Shown here piece after piece: positions 34,437 to 43,739 of a stretch of DNA of 64,000 bases. The notes beneath the pieces were generated by a model that was given only the letters and a program-made list of their open reading frames with translations, was not told the origin of the DNA and did not search any database. Both the position numbers and the translations under genes were made by a program. The stretch is from Paraburkholderia aspalathi (GTDB lineage Bacteria > Pseudomonadota > Gammaproteobacteria > Burkholderiales > Burkholderiaceae). Location of the stretch: positions 62,001 to 126,000 of the forward strand of contig NZ_FPBH01000022.1 in NCBI RefSeq assembly GCF_900116445.1, read 5' to 3'. The number at the start of each line of letters is the position of its first letter. The stretch's first letter is position 1.

Positions 34437-34442
34437 TATAAT
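34437..34442 (+). promoter_or_regulatory. Possible -10 for the chromate transporter genes
   Basis: TATAAT at 34437-34442, within the 171-base gap before the transporter pair, is a perfect sigma-70 -10 in otherwise GC-rich DNA. No convincing -35 is visible at the right spacing. Confidence 0.4.
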
Positions 34443-34522
34443 TTTCCAGTCGCATATGACCAGGCACGCTCGCCACGAGCAAATATTTCGCCCGTCATAC
34501 GTCAATCTGACTGGAAGATTCG

Positions 34523-35089
34523 ATGTCCCAACAACTAGCCAACACGAGTCGACCTCCCACCCTCACCGGGCTCTTCCTTATATTCAGCCGTATTGGGCTC
34601 ACCAGCTTCGGCGGCGGCCTGAGCGGCTGGCTCCTGCGTGAATTCGTCCAGGATCGCGACTGGATCAGTGAAGAAGACTTTTTGAACGGCCTGGCCATTT
34701 CTCAGGCGCTGCCGGGCATCAACGTCAAGAACATGGCGATCTGGATCGGCCACCGTCTGCTCGGCTGGCGCGGCGCGCTGCTGGCGGTTGCCGGCATCAT
34801 CATCCCGCCTGCCATTTTCATCATTGTTCTCGGCACGGTTCTCGGCCATCTGCTGCAGTTCCCGATCGCTCACATCCTGCTTGCGGGCGCGGCAGCAGCG
34901 GCCACCGGCCTGTCGTTGTCGATGGGCGTGACAACCGCGCGCCGGGTGCCACGCAGGCTCCTGCCGCTGCTGTTCCTCGCGGGTACCTTCGTCGCGGTCG
35001 GCATATTGCGCCTGCCGCTGGTGTGGGTCGTGATCGGCGCGGGAGGCCTGAGCGTGCTGGCCGAATACATCAAACTGCGCAGAGCCTGA
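34523..35089 (+). CDS. Chromate transporter family protein, N-terminal-type subunit
   Basis: A 188-residue CHR-family protein: FSRIGLTSFGGGLSGWLLREFV near the start, LAISQALPGINVKNMAIWIG, and about five hydrophobic segments. Short-chain CHR proteins come as pairs of half-size proteins that together equal one ChrA. Substrates of many family members, chromate or other oxyanions, are unproven. The stop is two bases before the next start. Confidence 0.85.
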   Translation: MSQQLANTSRPPTLTGLFLIFSRIGLTSFGGGLSGWLLREFVQDRDWISEEDFLNGLAISQALPGINVKNMAIWIGHRLLGWRGALLAVAGIIIPPAIFIIVLGTVLGHLLQFPIAHILLAGAAAAATGLSLSMGVTTARRVPRRLLPLLFLAGTFVAVGILRLPLVWVVIGAGGLSVLAEYIKLRRA

Positions 35090-35091
35090 TT

Positions 35092-35664
35092 ATGTCGAAT
35101 CGCGTTCTCCTACAGCTTGCGGCCGTTTTCGCGCCCCTGTCACTGGTGACGATAGGCGGCGGCCAGGCCATCATTGCGGATATCCAACGGCAGGTAGTCG
35201 ACGTGCATGGATGGCTGACGCATGCCCAGTTTGGAGTCGACTTTGCCATTTCGCGCATGGCGCCCGGACCCGGGTCGCTGCTGGCCACTCTGATCGGCTG
35301 GCAGATTGCCGGGTTCTGGGGCGCCGTGGTGGCCACGCTGGCATTGCTCGCCCCGACCGGCATCCTGATCTACGGCGTGACCCACATCTGGACGCGATAT
35401 AAGGGCGCGGCATGGCAACTGGCGCTCGAACGTGGGCTGCGCCCCGTCGCCTCCGGGATGATTCTCGCCGCGGGATGGGTTCTGTTGAAATCGCTCGACG
35501 GCGGGCATCCGGCGCAAGCGATTGCCCTCATGTCAGTGGGGACGCTGCTCAGCACGCGAATCAATCCACTGCTTCTGTTGCTTTGTGGCGCGTTGATGCT
35601 GCTCGGTATGTACGAGCTTGGCGCCAGCCTTCCGTCGCTGCTTCAGGTGCACATGGGGAGCTAG
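35092..35664 (+). CDS. Chromate transporter family protein, second subunit
   Basis: A 190-residue CHR-family protein with PLSLVTIGGGQAIIADIQRQVV and FAISRMAPGPGSLLATLIGWQ, the half-domain counterpart of its neighbour, and about five membrane segments. ATG 35092 was chosen because it follows the upstream stop directly and begins the conserved domain. The pair probably acts as a heterodimer. It ends 10 bases before the convergent dehydratase gene. Confidence 0.85.
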   Translation: MSNRVLLQLAAVFAPLSLVTIGGGQAIIADIQRQVVDVHGWLTHAQFGVDFAISRMAPGPGSLLATLIGWQIAGFWGAVVATLALLAPTGILIYGVTHIWTRYKGAAWQLALERGLRPVASGMILAAGWVLLKSLDGGHPAQAIALMSVGTLLSTRINPLLLLLCGALMLLGMYELGASLPSLLQVHMGS

Positions 35665-35674
35665 TGCAATTCCG

Positions 35675-36922
35675 TCACGGCGTCTGCAGCGTGCCGTCCT
35701 TCAGGCGGGTTTGCGTCCACGTCGTCACGGTGTTTTCGCACGGGTATTTCGCGGCCTCGGTTTCGTCGATGTCCACGCCCAGGCCCGGTTTGTCATTGGC
35801 ATAAACGTGTCCGTTCCTGAATTCCGGCAGCCCCGGGAAGACATCGAGCAAGGCCTCTCTCGGCCCCTTAAGGTCCTGGATCACGAAGTTCGGCGGCTCA
35901 GTTCCCGACCACTCCTGCACGCCGAAATTGCGCGCGGCGAGATCGATATGGATGTTCGCCGCATGCGCTAACGGCGACATATCGCCCGGACCGTGCCATG
36001 CGGTCCTTACTCCGAACTGCTCGGCAAATATCTGCAACTTGCGTCCCGCCGTGATGCCGCCGATCTGGCTGAGATGCACACGGATGAAGTCGATCAGACG
36101 CTCGGTGATCAGAAACCGCCATTCGTACGGGTTGTTGAACAGCTCGCCCTGCGCCAATGGCGTAGTCGTTTTGGCGCGTAGCTGACGCATCCATTCGCCT
36201 TCCTCGAGCGCAACCGCGTCTTCGAGAAAGAACAGTTCGTACTGTTCCAGCTCGCACGCAAAACGGATCGCCTCCACCGGCTTCAGGCGTTCATGCACGT
36301 CATGGCACAACTCGACGTCGAAACCGACCTTGCTGCGAATGCCGTCGAACAGTTTGAGCGTCTCCCGCATGTACTTTCTGCTGTCGAGATACACGCCATC
36401 CGCGGCGCCTTCGGGTGCACTCGCTGGCGCCTTGCCGAAGCTACCTCCGCCATAGCCGCCGCTCTGGCAACGAATATGCGTGATGCCCTGCTCGCGATAC
36501 TTCTGGATGCTCTCGCACAACTCGTTCAGATCGCGACCATCCGCATGGCGATAGATCGGTACGCCTTCGCGGCACTTGCCGCCGAACAGTTGATAGAGCG
36601 GCATGTTCGCCATCTTGCCCTTGATGTCCCACAGCGCCATATCCACACCGGAGATTGCGTTGTTCTCGATCGCGCCATTGCGCCAGTACGCGTTCTGATG
36701 CATCAGTTGCCACAGTTCCTCGATCGCCTCGGCGTCACGACCGATCAGCAACGGCCGCAGGTATTCCTCGATGAGGCACTTCACCGCCACGTGCCGGTAG
36801 GCGAACGTCGCGCATCCGAGACCGACCAGACCGGGCTGGTTAGTCTCGATCTTCACGACGATCAGGTTGATGCCTTCCGGCGCGGTCAGGATGACCTTTA
36901 CATCGGTAATCAGGGTTGCCAT
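35675..36922 (-). CDS. Mannonate-dehydratase-like enolase superfamily protein (RspA family)
   Basis: A 415-residue enolase-superfamily protein of the ManD/RspA type. It shows the N-terminal capping domain, GGKCREGVPIYRHADGRD, the metal/acid-base region ELCHDVHERL (Asp208, His210), FFLEDAV (Glu234), QGELFNNPYEW, and late TAWHGPGDMSP. Family members dehydrate D-mannonate or D-gluconate, and some have very low activity. It closes an operon with an MFS carrier, a gluconate-5-dehydrogenase-like SDR and a GntR regulator, which supports a sugar-acid catabolic role. Confidence 0.85.
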   Translation of the reverse strand: MATLITDVKVILTAPEGINLIVVKIETNQPGLVGLGCATFAYRHVAVKCLIEEYLRPLLIGRDAEAIEELWQLMHQNAYWRNGAIENNAISGVDMALWDIKGKMANMPLYQLFGGKCREGVPIYRHADGRDLNELCESIQKYREQGITHIRCQSGGYGGGSFGKAPASAPEGAADGVYLDSRKYMRETLKLFDGIRSKVGFDVELCHDVHERLKPVEAIRFACELEQYELFFLEDAVALEEGEWMRQLRAKTTTPLAQGELFNNPYEWRFLITERLIDFIRVHLSQIGGITAGRKLQIFAEQFGVRTAWHGPGDMSPLAHAANIHIDLAARNFGVQEWSGTEPPNFVIQDLKGPREALLDVFPGLPEFRNGHVYANDKPGLGVDIDETEAAKYPCENTVTTWTQTRLKDGTLQTP

Positions 36923-37037
36923 GTTCTGTCTGCCAAAATCGAATCAATCAAACGAAGTCGAATTGCGCGCTTCTTCGCCAAAACGTGACGTCCGAGGTGT
37001 GGGGAAACACGGACCTGCACGAGAGATTCCCCGGGCG

Positions 37038-38330
37038 TTACGTACGATGCAGCGACAACGAAGCATCACGCTTGGCGTGCTCGTCGGCATTCGCGGGCAC
37101 GGTCATCATCAGGATCACCGAAAGCAGCAGGCCGGTCGCCATGAAAATGTACGAAGCCGCCGGGCTGCCGGTCGCGCCGTTCAGATAGCCCACCACCCAC
37201 GAACCGAGGAACGCCCCCAGCGCGCCGCATGCGTTGATGAGACCGATCGCGCCGCCCAGCACGTTGCTCGGAATCAGTTCCGGCACGAGTGCGAAGAACG
37301 GGCCGTACGGCGCGTACATCGCTGCACCTGCAACGACCAGCAGCGCGAACGAGATCCAGAAGTGCGAGCCGCCGATCAGGTAGGAAGCGACGAACGCAAT
37401 GGTCCCGACGAGCAGTAGCGGCCAGACGAACAGCTTGCGATTGCGCGTCTTGTCCGAGAGCCACGACGCGAGCAGCATCAGGATGATTGCGGCGAGATAG
37501 GGCACCGCGGCAAGCCAGCCGACCGAGACGATGTCGATCGTCGAGGCGGCTTTGAGAATCGACGGCAGCCACATGATGAAGCCGTATACGCCGATGCTCC
37601 ACAGCGCATGTATCGCGCAAAACTTCATCACAATCGACGAACGGAACGCCGCCTTGTAGTTGCGCACCGGCGCGATATGGGCCTGCTCGGCCTTCAGGCG
37701 CGCATCGAGTTCAGTCTTTTCGGCGTCGCTCATCCAGGGGGCGTCGGCCGGACGGTCTTTCACCGTGAACCACCAGACCACCGCCCATGCGATGGCGGGC
37801 ATGCCCTCGAGGACAAACATCTCGCGCCAGCCGAAGCTGCGAACCAGATAACCCGACACCACCGACATCCACAGCACCGTCACCGGATTGCCGAGAATCA
37901 GGAAAGTATTGGCGCGCGAGCGTTCGCTACGCGTGAACCACCGGCTGATGTACATCAGCATCGACGGCATCACGGCCGCCTCCACGACGCCGAGCGTGAA
38001 GCGCAGCACCATCAACATCGGAATATTGCTGACCATGCCGGTCGCCGCCGCGCACAGCCCCCACAGAATCAGGCTGAAGAAAATCAGTTTCTTGACGCTG
38101 TTGCGCTGTGCGTAAATCGCACCGGGTACCTGAAACAGGCAGTAGCCGAGAAAGAACAGCGAGCCGATCAGCGACGAGGTGCCGTGCGTGATGCCGAGAT
38201 CCTTGTCGATTCCGGCCGCGGCGGCGAAGCCGTAGTTCGCGCGGTCGAGATAGGCGAGGCTATACGTGATGAAGATGATGGGCATCAGATACCACCATCT
38301 TTGAGTTGCTACGGGTTTGACGCTTTCCAT
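37038..38330 (-). CDS. MFS transporter, anion:cation symporter (sugar acid) type
   Basis: A 430-residue, 12-segment major facilitator of the ACS family: WYLMPIIFITYSLAYLDRANYG at the N-terminus, and SDAEK in the central loop. The family carries hexuronates, glucarate, galactonate and tartrate with protons. GGAGAC before ATG 38330 supports the start. Operon context suggests uptake of mannonate or gluconate. Confidence 0.87.
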   Translation of the reverse strand: MESVKPVATQRWWYLMPIIFITYSLAYLDRANYGFAAAAGIDKDLGITHGTSSLIGSLFFLGYCLFQVPGAIYAQRNSVKKLIFFSLILWGLCAAATGMVSNIPMLMVLRFTLGVVEAAVMPSMLMYISRWFTRSERSRANTFLILGNPVTVLWMSVVSGYLVRSFGWREMFVLEGMPAIAWAVVWWFTVKDRPADAPWMSDAEKTELDARLKAEQAHIAPVRNYKAAFRSSIVMKFCAIHALWSIGVYGFIMWLPSILKAASTIDIVSVGWLAAVPYLAAIILMLLASWLSDKTRNRKLFVWPLLLVGTIAFVASYLIGGSHFWISFALLVVAGAAMYAPYGPFFALVPELIPSNVLGGAIGLINACGALGAFLGSWVVGYLNGATGSPAASYIFMATGLLLSVILMMTVPANADEHAKRDASLSLHRT

Positions 38331-38410
38331 GATGTCTCCGGATCAGTGCGGCGCATGAACGACCTGGCGCGATTGGCTGTTTGTTTTGCTCTACCCGCGC
38401 GAACCTGCAT

Positions 38411-39178
38411 TTAAAGAACGGCTAGCCAGCCACCATCGACGTAGATGATCTGGCCGTTCACATAGCTCGACGCGGGTGAGGCCAGATATACCGCCGTACC
38501 GACGAGTTCCTCCGGCTTGCCCCAGCGTTGCGAGGGATTGCTGCTCTTGACCCATGCGTCGAAAGCGGCGTTCTCGATCAGCGGCTTGTTCATGTCCGTC
38601 AGGATGTAACCCGGGCCGATCGCGTTCGCCTGAATGTCCGAGGCCGCCCACTCGGCGCTCATGGCGCGGGTCAGCATCTTGATGCCGCCCTTCGCCGCCG
38701 TATAGGCGCCGACCGTCGCGCGCCCGGCTTCGCTCGTGAGCGAGCCGATGTTGATGATCTTGCCGCCCGTGCCGCGCGCGATCATGCGGCGTGCAGCCTG
38801 CTTCGCGACGATGAAGGCGCTCGTCAGATTGGTGTCGATTACGCGCTGCCAGTCGCTCAGTTCGAGTTCGACGAGCGGCTTGCGAAACTGGATGCCGGCA
38901 TTGTTGACAACGATATCGACTGGCACGCCGTCCTTGTCCCACTGCGCGAATGCTTCGGCAACGGCGCTTTCGTCGGTCACGTCGAAGGCGCGGCCTTGCG
39001 CATTGAAACCCTTGTCGCTCAGACGGGCGACCGCTTCGGCCACCGTGTCGGCGCGCGTGCCGTTCAGGATGACGTTCGCACCGGCGGCCGCCAGTCCCTC
39101 GGCAAGCGCGAATCCGATGCCGCGCGCCGAGCCGGTAACGAGTGCCGTGCGGCCGCTCAGATCGAATAGTTGTGTCAT
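38411..39178 (-). CDS. Short-chain dehydrogenase, gluconate 5-dehydrogenase-like
   Basis: A 255-residue SDR with TGSARGIG (NAD(P)-binding), NNAG (91-94 region), catalytic Ser and Tyr-x3-Lys (YTAAK), and the IGPGYILTDM segment. The closest recognisable relatives are gluconate 5-dehydrogenases (IdnO), which interconvert gluconate and 5-ketogluconate. TCATACGTGTG over the start codon (39175-39185) resembles the GntR operator. Confidence 0.85.
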   Translation of the reverse strand: MTQLFDLSGRTALVTGSARGIGFALAEGLAAAGANVILNGTRADTVAEAVARLSDKGFNAQGRAFDVTDESAVAEAFAQWDKDGVPVDIVVNNAGIQFRKPLVELELSDWQRVIDTNLTSAFIVAKQAARRMIARGTGGKIINIGSLTSEAGRATVGAYTAAKGGIKMLTRAMSAEWAASDIQANAIGPGYILTDMNKPLIENAAFDAWVKSSNPSQRWGKPEELVGTAVYLASPASSYVNGQIIYVDGGWLAVL

Positions 39179-39268
39179 ACGTGTGTCCTCTCGATGTTCA
39201 GAAACGAGGCGCGAGTGCGCCCCTCGCGATCCCGACGAGGGTCGCGATGAAATGGGTTATGGCGATTG

Positions 39269-39988
39269 CTACGCGGGTTGATCGTTAGCGGTTCGGTCCA
39301 GCGCGGCGCGGTCCTCGAAGTCCTGCTCGGCGCGCCTGATGAGCGTGAGTACGGCCTCTTCCGCCGCCACGGGATCCCCCTTCTCAATCGCGACGCACAG
39401 CGCCTCGTGCATCGGCAGCGAACGGGCCGGACCGCCGGCGATTTCAGAGCTGAGTTCGAAACTGGTGCGCAGGATCGCCGACAGCGCGTTCTGCATCTGC
39501 TGGACGAACTGGTTGTGGCAAGCAGTGAGGATGGCGCCGTGAAACGCCAGGTCGGCGGGAACGTACTCGCCGTGGCCGGCGACCGCGCGTTCCATTGCCT
39601 TGAAAGCGCGCCGGACCGCGATGCGGTCTTCGTCAGTCGCGCGTTTCGCGGCGAGCCTGGCCGCGTTCGGCTCGATGATCAGGCGCAGTTCCATCAGGTC
39701 TTCGATGAGGCCGGGCTCGACGGAGCTTGCACGCGCGCGCCACATGATCACGTCCGGGTCGAACAACTGCCATTGCGCACGCGGCAGCACGACCGTGCCG
39801 TAGCGGCGGCGCACCTGCAGCATGCCCTTGGCGGAGAGCGACTTCATCGTCTCGCGGATGGTGATGCGGCTCACCTGCATCTGTTCGGCAAGCACCGGCT
39901 CGGCGGGAAGAATGTCACCGGGCATGAATTTGCCTGAACAAATCTGTTCGCCCATCTGATTCAGGACCTGCCTGTGCAAAGTCGCCAC
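39269..39988 (-). CDS. GntR-family (FadR subfamily) regulator of the sugar-acid operon
   Basis: A 239-residue protein with an N-terminal winged helix (DILPAEPVLAEQMQVSRITIRETMKSL) and a C-terminal all-helical FadR-type effector domain with metal-binding-type Asp/His positions (LAFHGAIL). It heads the minus operon and probably represses it and itself until a sugar acid binds. A perfect palindrome lies just upstream. Confidence 0.9.
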   Translation of the reverse strand: MATLHRQVLNQMGEQICSGKFMPGDILPAEPVLAEQMQVSRITIRETMKSLSAKGMLQVRRRYGTVVLPRAQWQLFDPDVIMWRARASSVEPGLIEDLMELRLIIEPNAARLAAKRATDEDRIAVRRAFKAMERAVAGHGEYVPADLAFHGAILTACHNQFVQQMQNALSAILRTSFELSSEIAGGPARSLPMHEALCVAIEKGDPVAAEEAVLTLIRRAEQDFEDRAALDRTANDQPA

Positions 39989-40003
39989 GATTTGCTCTCT
40001 ATG

Positions 40004-40015
40004 TCATACGTATGA
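40004..40015. promoter_or_regulatory. GntR operator palindrome TCATACGTATGA
   Basis: This is a perfect 12-base palindrome starting 16 bases upstream of the regulator start codon, in the right place for autorepression. The rest of the 232-base gap up to 40220 is GC-rich, with a repeated TTGCCGGCG, and holds no gene. Confidence 0.65.
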
Positions 40016-40220
40016 TGTAGAAAGATAGGCGCGACGAGGCCGTGTGGCAATTCGGGTTCACCCGGGGTGCGGGTTGGAAGGGGAGGTGTCGGGGTGCAGG
40101 GAATTGCCGGCGTGGAAGGGGTTGCCGGCGATGGCAGGCGCCGCCGGAGACGGAAGACGCCGGGCGAACGCGCGCCGCTGGGCGCGGAGCAGCGCGCCGC
40201 GAGGCGCGCCACCGTTCGCG

Positions 40221-41216
40221 TCAAACCTTCGCGATATGCGTCTCGGCAATCGCGCGGACATCGATGCGGCGCGGCAAGATAGCGTCGCGATCCGCGCTAT
40301 CAGCAACCTTCTGGAGCGCGGCGATATCCGCGTCGGTCACGAAGTGCTGTTTCAATGCCGCGCGCTGCGTGATCTGCTTCGCGGCGTCGAGCGGCGAGCG
40401 CGTCAAGGTCGAGTAGATCTGCGCGTAGGCATCGGGGTTCGCGAGCGCCCAATCACCCGCGCGTTGCAGCCGAAGCAGAACGTCTGCTATAGCCGCGCGT
40501 TTGCGTGTATCAGCAAGTGCGGCGCCCGATGCAGTAATGAAGCCGAGACCACTATTGATCCCAGAACCGTCGCGCAAAATACGTGCGCCACGTTGAACAG
40601 CGATACCGTAGTACGGATCGAACGTCGCCCACACGTCGATCGATCCGGACGCGAACGCAGCAAACGCATCGACCGGCAGGATGAACCGGACCTTGACGTC
40701 GTCCTTCGAAAGTCCGGCTTCGGCGAGCGCACCATACAACTGGAATTGCGAAATGCTGCCGCGCGCCGACGACACGAACACGGTGCGCCCCTTCAGATCC
40801 GCCACGGTTCGAATCGGTGAATTGGGCGCAACCAGAATGCCGAGTTGCGCGCCCGAACCCACACGCGTCGCGACGATCTTCAAGGTCGGATCGCCAACAG
40901 CCGCGGCAAGCACAGGCAAGTCACCCGCGGGGGCAAGATCGACGGCGCCCGCGCGTTGCGCTTCGAAGAGTGGCGCAGCACCCTGGAAGTTGGCCCAGCG
41001 AAATGCGTACGGCGTGCCGTCGAGCACCTTGGCGGCTTCGGCGAGCGCTCGTGTGCCGCCGGCCTGGTCGCCGAGCACGATCGTGGTCGATGCCAGATCG
41101 GCGGCCTGCACGTTGAGTGAATGAAACGCGCCGGTTGCGGCAAGCGCCGGCACCGCGCCGAGCAGCTTCAGCGTGCGCCGCCGCGTGGAAAAAGACGTAG
41201 AAACAGAAGCGGCCAT
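40221..41216 (-). CDS. ABC-type sulfonate/nitrate/taurine substrate-binding protein (orphan)
   Basis: A 331-residue SsuA/NMT1-type periplasmic binding protein. A leader with consecutive arginines (FSTRRRTLKLLGA) is consistent with Tat or Sec export and ends near VQAADLA. The conserved PTLKIVATRVGSGAQLG and DLKGRTVFVSSARGS blocks follow. No permease or ATPase gene is adjacent, so it must use a remote transporter or act as a sensor. ATG 41216 fits the signal peptide better than an in-frame start nine codons upstream. Confidence 0.83.
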   Translation of the reverse strand: MAASVSTSFSTRRRTLKLLGAVPALAATGAFHSLNVQAADLASTTIVLGDQAGGTRALAEAAKVLDGTPYAFRWANFQGAAPLFEAQRAGAVDLAPAGDLPVLAAAVGDPTLKIVATRVGSGAQLGILVAPNSPIRTVADLKGRTVFVSSARGSISQFQLYGALAEAGLSKDDVKVRFILPVDAFAAFASGSIDVWATFDPYYGIAVQRGARILRDGSGINSGLGFITASGAALADTRKRAAIADVLLRLQRAGDWALANPDAYAQIYSTLTRSPLDAAKQITQRAALKQHFVTDADIAALQKVADSADRDAILPRRIDVRAIAETHIAKV

Positions 41217-41339
41217 ATGCCCTCGCTTGCAAGATTTCTGCAAGCGTAGCGATCAGGACGCTTCGTGAGAATGATTCAATTCCGATATCGTTATCTTGAC
41301 CGGGCAGCTATCTTTTTCACCCCAGCGCGAACCCGTCAC

Positions 41340-42137
41340 TTACGACTTCTCGAATATGCCGCGATACGCGCCGTACATCGACAGAACGATCAGCGCGCTG
41401 ACCAGCGGTGTCACCAGCAAGCCGCGCAAAAGAAGCGGCGCGAAGGTGGCAAGCCACATGTCGGCGGCAATGGCGATGCCGAACACCAAAGCGACGCGCC
41501 AGTTACGCGCCACGGCACGCACACTCGCTGCCATCGCGTTCAGAGGCGAAACGTTGTTCAGAACAACCAGCGCCGGCGCGAACCATACGAGCGATGCCGC
41601 AAGCGCATAGGCCAGCATATTGAGCACCGGCTCCAGCGCATTGCCCGTGCCGTTATGTGCACCGTACACGATCGTCAGATCATGCACGCCATTCGGTGCA
41701 ACAGATGTCTTCATCGACACATGAAACGCCACAAACGCGATCAGGTGCCCCGCATAGGCAACGGCAGCGCCACACTGCCCGATCATGATCAACGCATTGC
41801 GATGCACGTTGACGGCTTCGATCGTCTCGCGGATCGACCAAGGGCGTGCATTGCTCGCACGTTCCTGCATCAGCACCAAACCAGCGGCGAGGACCGGCCC
41901 GACGAGCACCGCCAGCACGCGCAACGGTGGCGCCAGTTCAAACAGCGTGACGAAATCGGCGCAGCCGAGAATCGCCACGAGCCACAGCACCGGATTCGCG
42001 CGAGCGATACGAACCCCTTCTGCGAGCCAGCCGGCAACATTCTCGACGCTGACCACGCGACCATCTGGATAGCGCAGCCCCGAAGCAGGTTGCCGGTGTG
42101 CCGGGACTGCCGTACCGCCTGAATAATGCATGTTCAT
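41340..42137 (-). CDS. BPSS1780-family membrane protein
   Basis: A 265-residue protein with six or more hydrophobic segments, matching a conserved Burkholderia membrane family of unknown function (YPDGRVVSVENVAGWLAEG is the typical N-terminal block). AAGGA 8 bases before ATG supports the start. It follows the PadR-DUF1700 pair on the same strand with a gap of about 56 bases and may be transcribed with it. Confidence 0.75.
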   Translation of the reverse strand: MNMHYSGGTAVPAHRQPASGLRYPDGRVVSVENVAGWLAEGVRIARANPVLWLVAILGCADFVTLFELAPPLRVLAVLVGPVLAAGLVLMQERASNARPWSIRETIEAVNVHRNALIMIGQCGAAVAYAGHLIAFVAFHVSMKTSVAPNGVHDLTIVYGAHNGTGNALEPVLNMLAYALAASLVWFAPALVVLNNVSPLNAMAASVRAVARNWRVALVFGIAIAADMWLATFAPLLLRGLLVTPLVSALIVLSMYGAYRGIFEKS

Positions 42138-42193
42138 GACCGTTTCCTTTTCATCGAATGAGGATAGAGACGTCAGTCAACCTGCGCCGCACT

Positions 42194-43354
42194 TCAGGCG
42201 GATTGCCCTTCGTCGAGTCGAGCAGTAATCAGATCGAGTTGCCGCTGAACATAGCGGACCAAAGCGCGCCATGTGATGCGCGTCAACCACAAACACAGCC
42301 ACAAACCGACGATGCCGGCAACCAGCATCGCAAATCCGTAAATCATTGCGCCGATGCCCGAGCCATGCGGCCCGACGATCACGACGTTGTCCGAACCGTC
42401 CTTGATCGAAATGTGGTCGCGATCGATCACGACCGAATCCGAGCCGCTGTTGACCGCCAGACGCTTGCCGCTGCCGTCCGCGCCCTGCACGAAGGACACG
42501 TGGTCGCCGTGGTTCCTGATGTCCCACGCCAGCGCCTTCGCACCGGTTCCGATGCGCGCGACCGATACCTTGTCTCCTTCGCCATCCTTAAGATCGAGCG
42601 CTACGATGTCGGTGGCTGCGATCGACCATGTGCCGTCCGGGTCGACCTTGAACAGATCGCGCGCGCCGCCGACGGAACTGATCTTGAGTTTGCCGTCGTC
42701 GTTCTTGATGTCGATCGGACCGGCCAGCGTCACAACCGAAATCCGTGTGGCTGCATCTGGCCGCAGCACGAAACGGTCGCCGTCCACCCGGAACACCTTC
42801 ATATTGGCGGTTGCGAGGCGCGGGTCGCCCTGTTTGGGGGCGTCATCCGCGTCGTCGTCATCATCGTCGTCGTTTCCGTTGGCGCTCGCCTGCTGACCCG
42901 TTTTCACGTCGCTGCTTTCGAAAGTGAACGGCACCGAATGGAACGCTGGCCACCCGAACAGGTGATGACTCCCGAGCGCAACCACCGTCACGAGCCCGGC
43001 AATCGTCAGCGCGCCTGAAACCGCGTAGCCGATCGTCAGCATCAGCAGATAGAACATGAACGGAATCAGCAGGAACAATTGCAGCAGACCAAGCCCCGCG
43101 ATCGAAACGACCACCCGCATCAGGTTGCCGAACGAGCGCCGCGTTTCCCACTGACGGAAATTCGCCTGCGCCTTCAGTTCGCGTGCGAGCTTGACCGGGT
43201 CGCCGAGCGCTGCAACCACTTCCGCCTCACTGCGGCCCGCTGCGAGTGCGTCACCGAAGTACTCGCGATAGTCGGCGACGATTTCGTCGACCACCTGCTT
43301 CGGCAAACTCCGCAGTTCGTGGCGCAATTGCTGGATGAATGCGTCCTGCGTCAT
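42194..43354 (-). CDS. DUF1700 (HAAS) domain membrane protein with C-terminal beta domain
   Basis: A 386-residue protein. Residues 1-65 form the HAAS/DUF1700 helical domain (RHELRSLPKQVVDEIVADYREYF). Membrane helices lie near 80-140, followed by an Asp-rich linker (NDDDDDDADD) and a DUF4097-like beta-repeat region to about 330. A last membrane helix leads to a cytoplasmic tail. HAAS proteins are commonly paired with PadR regulators and are thought to act as sensor partners. Its start overlaps the padR stop by four bases. Confidence 0.8.
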   Translation of the reverse strand: MTQDAFIQQLRHELRSLPKQVVDEIVADYREYFGDALAAGRSEAEVVAALGDPVKLARELKAQANFRQWETRRSFGNLMRVVVSIAGLGLLQLFLLIPFMFYLLMLTIGYAVSGALTIAGLVTVVALGSHHLFGWPAFHSVPFTFESSDVKTGQQASANGNDDDDDDDADDAPKQGDPRLATANMKVFRVDGDRFVLRPDAATRISVVTLAGPIDIKNDDGKLKISSVGGARDLFKVDPDGTWSIAATDIVALDLKDGEGDKVSVARIGTGAKALAWDIRNHGDHVSFVQGADGSGKRLAVNSGSDSVVIDRDHISIKDGSDNVVIVGPHGSGIGAMIYGFAMLVAGIVGLWLCLWLTRITWRALVRYVQRQLDLITARLDEGQSA

Positions 43355-43692
43355 TGCTTTTCCCCTGTTCCTGAGGGCGTACGGGACAAGGCCAGCACAC
43401 CGTTGACTTCATCGACAAAACTGCGCCATTCGCTTTGCATTTCCGCCAGACTGTTGCGGCCCGCCGCCGTCAGCGAGTAGTACTTGCGCGGCGGCCCCGA
43501 ACTGGATTCCACGAAATACGTCGACACCCACGCCTCGGCCTGCAGCCGGCGCATCAGCGGGTAGATCGTGCCCTCGCTGATCTCCATGGTTTCGGAGAGC
43601 GTCGAGACGAGCTCGTACGCATAGCTGTCGCCGCCGGCGAGGACAGCTAACACGCACATATCGAGCGTTCCCTTCTTGAGCTGCGTTTTCAT
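43351..43692 (-). CDS. PadR-family transcriptional regulator
   Basis: A 113-residue PadR protein: LKKGTLDMCVLAVLAGGDSYAYELVSTLSE and EGTIYPLMRRLQAEAWV form the winged helix, followed by the YYSLTAAGRNSL wing and a short dimerisation helix. It forms an operon with the DUF1700 gene. A palindrome 20 bases upstream is the probable autoregulatory operator. Confidence 0.9.
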   Translation of the reverse strand: MKTQLKKGTLDMCVLAVLAGGDSYAYELVSTLSETMEISEGTIYPLMRRLQAEAWVSTYFVESSSGPPRKYYSLTAAGRNSLAEMQSEWRSFVDEVNGVLALSRTPSGTGEKQ

Positions 43693-43711
43693 TCAATTCC
43701 ATTACATTAGT

Positions 43712-43739
43712 GTGCATAGCACGGTACCTTGCTATGCAC
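43712..43739. promoter_or_regulatory. PadR operator: perfect 10-base inverted repeat
   Basis: GTGCATAGCA (43712-43721) and TGCTATGCAC (43730-43739) are exact inverted repeats around an 8-base centre that contains GGTACC. A weaker copy lies at about 43797-43823 (TAATGCA ... TTATGCA, also around GGTAC), giving two likely PadR sites. Apart from these and the element at 43872-43929, the 298-base gap holds nothing recognisable. Confidence 0.65.
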
